From the NCBI GenBank assembly GCA_001797415.1, contig MGPL01000029.1, positions 68,628 to 75,972 of the forward strand: 7,345 nt of DNA, written 5' to 3'. This stretch comes from Deltaproteobacteria bacterium GWA2_55_10 (GTDB lineage: Bacteria; Desulfobacterota; GWC2-55-46). The position numbers and the translations under genes are program-made. A model generated the notes under the pieces. That model was given only the letters and a program-made list of their open reading frames with translations, did no database searches and had not been told where the DNA came from. How positions within the stretch are numbered: position 1 is the first letter of the stretch; every line of letters starts with the position of its first letter. Of this stretch, positions 5,708 to 7,345 are shown in pieces.

Positions 5708-7036
5708 CTAAACCTTTGCTTTTTTCTGCCCATTCTCCAATGGCTCTACCTTGACCTTTATTATCCTGTTCTGTTCGACATCGACTATGGTGAGGCGCAT
5801 GTCCTTGTGTATCACGAACTCGCCGCCCCTGGGTATCCTCTGGAGCTTGGCGAGCATGAAGCCAGCAAGGGTGTTGTACTCCTCTGCCTCTTCCTCGATC
5901 TCTATGCCAAGGTTCGAGAGGTCTCCGAGCGAGGCTGACGCGTCGATTATCATGGCGCCGTCGCGGAGTTTCTCTACCAGCCCGCCCGCTCCAACGTCGT
6001 ACTCGTCCTCTATCTCTCCGACTATTTCTTCCAGTATGTCCTCGATGGTGACTACGCCGTCGAGGTCGCCGTGCTCGTCGACTACGACCGCCATATGGAG
6101 TTTCCTCCTCTGAAGCTCTCTCAAGAGCTTGCTTATCATGATGGAGTTTGGCACGAAGTACGGCGTACGGAGTATGGACTTCATGTCGAGGGTCTTGCCC
6201 TTCTCAAGGGCGCTGAAGACGTCCTTGTTGAAGAGTACGCCGATTATCCTGTCCATGCTGTCGCGAAAGACAGGGTAACGCGAGAACCCGGAATCGGAGA
6301 TGAACTTCAATACCTCGTCGGGAGGAGTGTCTATCTCTATGGCGCTTATCTTATGCTTGGGGACCATGACCTCCTTGACGGTCTTGTCCGCGAACTCGAA
6401 TATGCCGTGGAGGAGCTGGGCCTCGGTCTCTTCGAAGACGCCGGTCGCCCGGCCCTCCTTGATGAAGTACTTTATCTCTTCCTCGGAGACAAATACCTTT
6501 TGACCTGTCTCCTTAACGCCCAACAACTTCAATACCGCGCTCGTGGAGGCGGTAAGCAATTTCACGAAGAAGTCCGTGAGCCGCGCTATCGTGCTAAGCG
6601 GTATCGCTGAAAAGCAGGCGATCCTTTCAGCATACTTCAGGGCCAGGTGCTTTGGCACGAGCTCGCCTATGATAAGGCTTGTGTATGATATCAGGACCAC
6701 GACCGTGCCGAGGGCCAGGATATCGCCGACCTGTAAGGGGATGAACGGGATTGAGTGGAAAACCGGTTTGATGTGCTCGGATGCTATCACGCCGCCAAGG
6801 ACAGAGGCGCAGGTGCTTACGACGGTCACCCCGACCTGAACTGTCGCGAGGAACCTGTCAGGGTCCTCCTTCATTTTGCTTACGAGCGTCGCTGAATGGT
6901 TCCCGTCCTTGGCGAGCTTATCTATAAGGCTTCGCTTGGCTGAGATAATGGCAATTTCAGCGCTTGCGAAAAAACCATTAATAAGTATCAGGGTTAATAT
7001 GATTACTATTTCGAAAATCAGCGTTTCTACTGACAC
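5708..7036 (-). CDS. CNNM/CBS/CorC-domain membrane protein (hemolysin C/TlyC family)
   Basis: This 442-residue inner-membrane protein belongs to the CNNM (DUF21) family. An N-terminal CNNM domain (about 1-195) has hydrophobic segments at about 5-31, 66-86 and 105-125, with the family motifs NGFFASAEIAI (20-30) and GELVPKHLAL (124-133). It is followed by a tandem CBS pair (about 220-335) containing VMVPKHKISAI, GFSRYPVFRDSMDRIIGVL (250-268) and VVVDEHGDLDGVVTIEDILE (317-336). The C-terminal CorC_HlyC domain (about 350-432) follows EEIVGEIEDEYD. Relatives take part in magnesium or cobalt homeostasis, often as Mg2+ efflux or transport proteins regulated by Mg-ATP binding to the CBS pair. The 'hemolysin' label is historical. 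The start is GTG at 7036, fixed by AGGAGG 4 nt upstream. It has its own promoter and is separated from eno by 133 bp, so it is probably a single-gene unit. The ion transported cannot be told from the sequence. Confidence 0.93.
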   Translation of the reverse strand: MSVETLIFEIVIILTLILINGFFASAEIAIISAKRSLIDKLAKDGNHSATLVSKMKEDPDRFLATVQVGVTVVSTCASVLGGVIASEHIKPVFHSIPFIPLQVGDILALGTVVVLISYTSLIIGELVPKHLALKYAERIACFSAIPLSTIARLTDFFVKLLTASTSAVLKLLGVKETGQKVFVSEEEIKYFIKEGRATGVFEETEAQLLHGIFEFADKTVKEVMVPKHKISAIEIDTPPDEVLKFISDSGFSRYPVFRDSMDRIIGVLFNKDVFSALEKGKTLDMKSILRTPYFVPNSIMISKLLRELQRRKLHMAVVVDEHGDLDGVVTIEDILEEIVGEIEDEYDVGAGGLVEKLRDGAMIIDASASLGDLSNLGIEIEEEAEEYNTLAGFMLAKLQRIPRGGEFVIHKDMRLTIVDVEQNRIIKVKVEPLENGQKKAKV

Positions 7037-7040
7037 GCAA

Positions 7041-7046
7041 CCTCCT
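7041..7046 (-). promoter_or_regulatory. Ribosome binding site for the GTG-started CNNM gene
   Basis: A perfect AGGAGG on the minus strand is separated by 4 nt from the GTG at 7036-7034. It decides the start where no ATG is available at that place. Confidence 0.8.
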
Positions 7047-7108
7047 GGTTGAAGTTAACGAAAACAAGCCGCGCATGATGAATTTTCAGGCTTGTCGCCC
7101 AATTTTAA

Positions 7109-7138
7109 ATTATAACATAACCGGACCCATACCGGCAA
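7109..7138 (-). promoter_or_regulatory. Extended -10 promoter for the CNNM gene
   Basis: On the minus strand TGTTATAAT (7117-7109) is a perfect extended -10 element. TTGCCG (7138-7133) is a 4-of-6 match to the -35 box, at an 18-bp spacing. The predicted start near 7102 gives a leader of about 65 nt. That leader holds an inverted repeat CAAGCC (7065-7070)/GGCTTG (7089-7094) with an 18-nt loop, just ahead of the ribosome binding site. Confidence 0.65.
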
Positions 7139-7148
7139 ATTCAGGAGA

Positions 7149-7164
7149 GGGGCTTTTCAGCCCC
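7149..7164 (-). terminator. Hairpin just after eno, possible terminator
   Basis: On the minus strand GGGGCT-GAAA-AGCCCC forms a perfect 6-bp stem with a GNRA-type tetraloop, 5 nt after the enolase stop codon. What follows (TCTCCTGAATTT) is not a proper U-tract. It may be a weak or factor-assisted terminator or an mRNA 3'-end stabiliser. Confidence 0.5.
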
Positions 7165-7169
7165 CCTTT

Positions 7170-7345
<176 letters not shown>

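Noticed and set aside
6071..6610. Plus-strand 179-codon open frame within the CNNM gene
   Set aside because: It is wholly antisense to a well-supported CNNM/CBS protein. Its composition mirrors the sense codons and it shows no domain or promoter.

Overview
The window reads as ordinary chromosomal DNA of a diderm (Gram-negative-type) bacterium. The evidence is a small lipoprotein with a lipobox, a cell-wall precursor enzyme, many AGG (Arg) and ATA (Ile) codons, and base composition slightly above 50% GC by eye. Two short non-coding repeats, one of the 'tccccctttag…aaaagggg' kind and one of the 'attgcttcgcttcgctcgcaat' kind, are in my experience common in environmental Nitrospirota and Desulfobacterota genomes. 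The lineage is an inference and is not proven by the sequence. There is no tRNA, rRNA, CRISPR array, transposase or phage gene.

Left part (1-3155, minus strand). A likely operon reads leftward: murI (glutamate racemase), a membrane-anchored GerMN-domain protein overlapping murI by 4 bp, aspA (aspartate ammonia-lyase) 13 bp further on, and, after a 144-bp gap, the N-terminus of a GerW/YtfJ-family protein cut by the window edge. murI and the GerMN gene are also near each other in Bacillus (racE…gerM). Here they sit with a second homologue of a sporulation gene in what looks like a non-sporulating diderm.

Middle (3156-5316). The divergent intergenic region carries a good minus-strand promoter for murI. 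Between that promoter and the murI start lies an 84-bp nested inverted repeat (MITE-like). On the plus strand follows polX, a bacterial family-X DNA polymerase with helix-hairpin-helix motifs and a C-terminal PHP nuclease domain, probably starting at TTG 3413. A second short palindromic repeat lies downstream of it.

Right part (5317-7345). A small BON-domain lipoprotein (plus) converges on a CNNM/CBS/CorC-type membrane protein (minus), and a strong bidirectional terminator separates them. The CNNM gene has its own extended -10 promoter and starts at GTG behind a perfect AGGAGG. The 3' end of eno (enolase, minus) occupies the right edge, with a GNRA-loop hairpin just after its stop.

I found no convincing new multi-gene system. 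The most unusual items are the repeat in the murI leader and the murI-gerM-aspA-gerW gene group.
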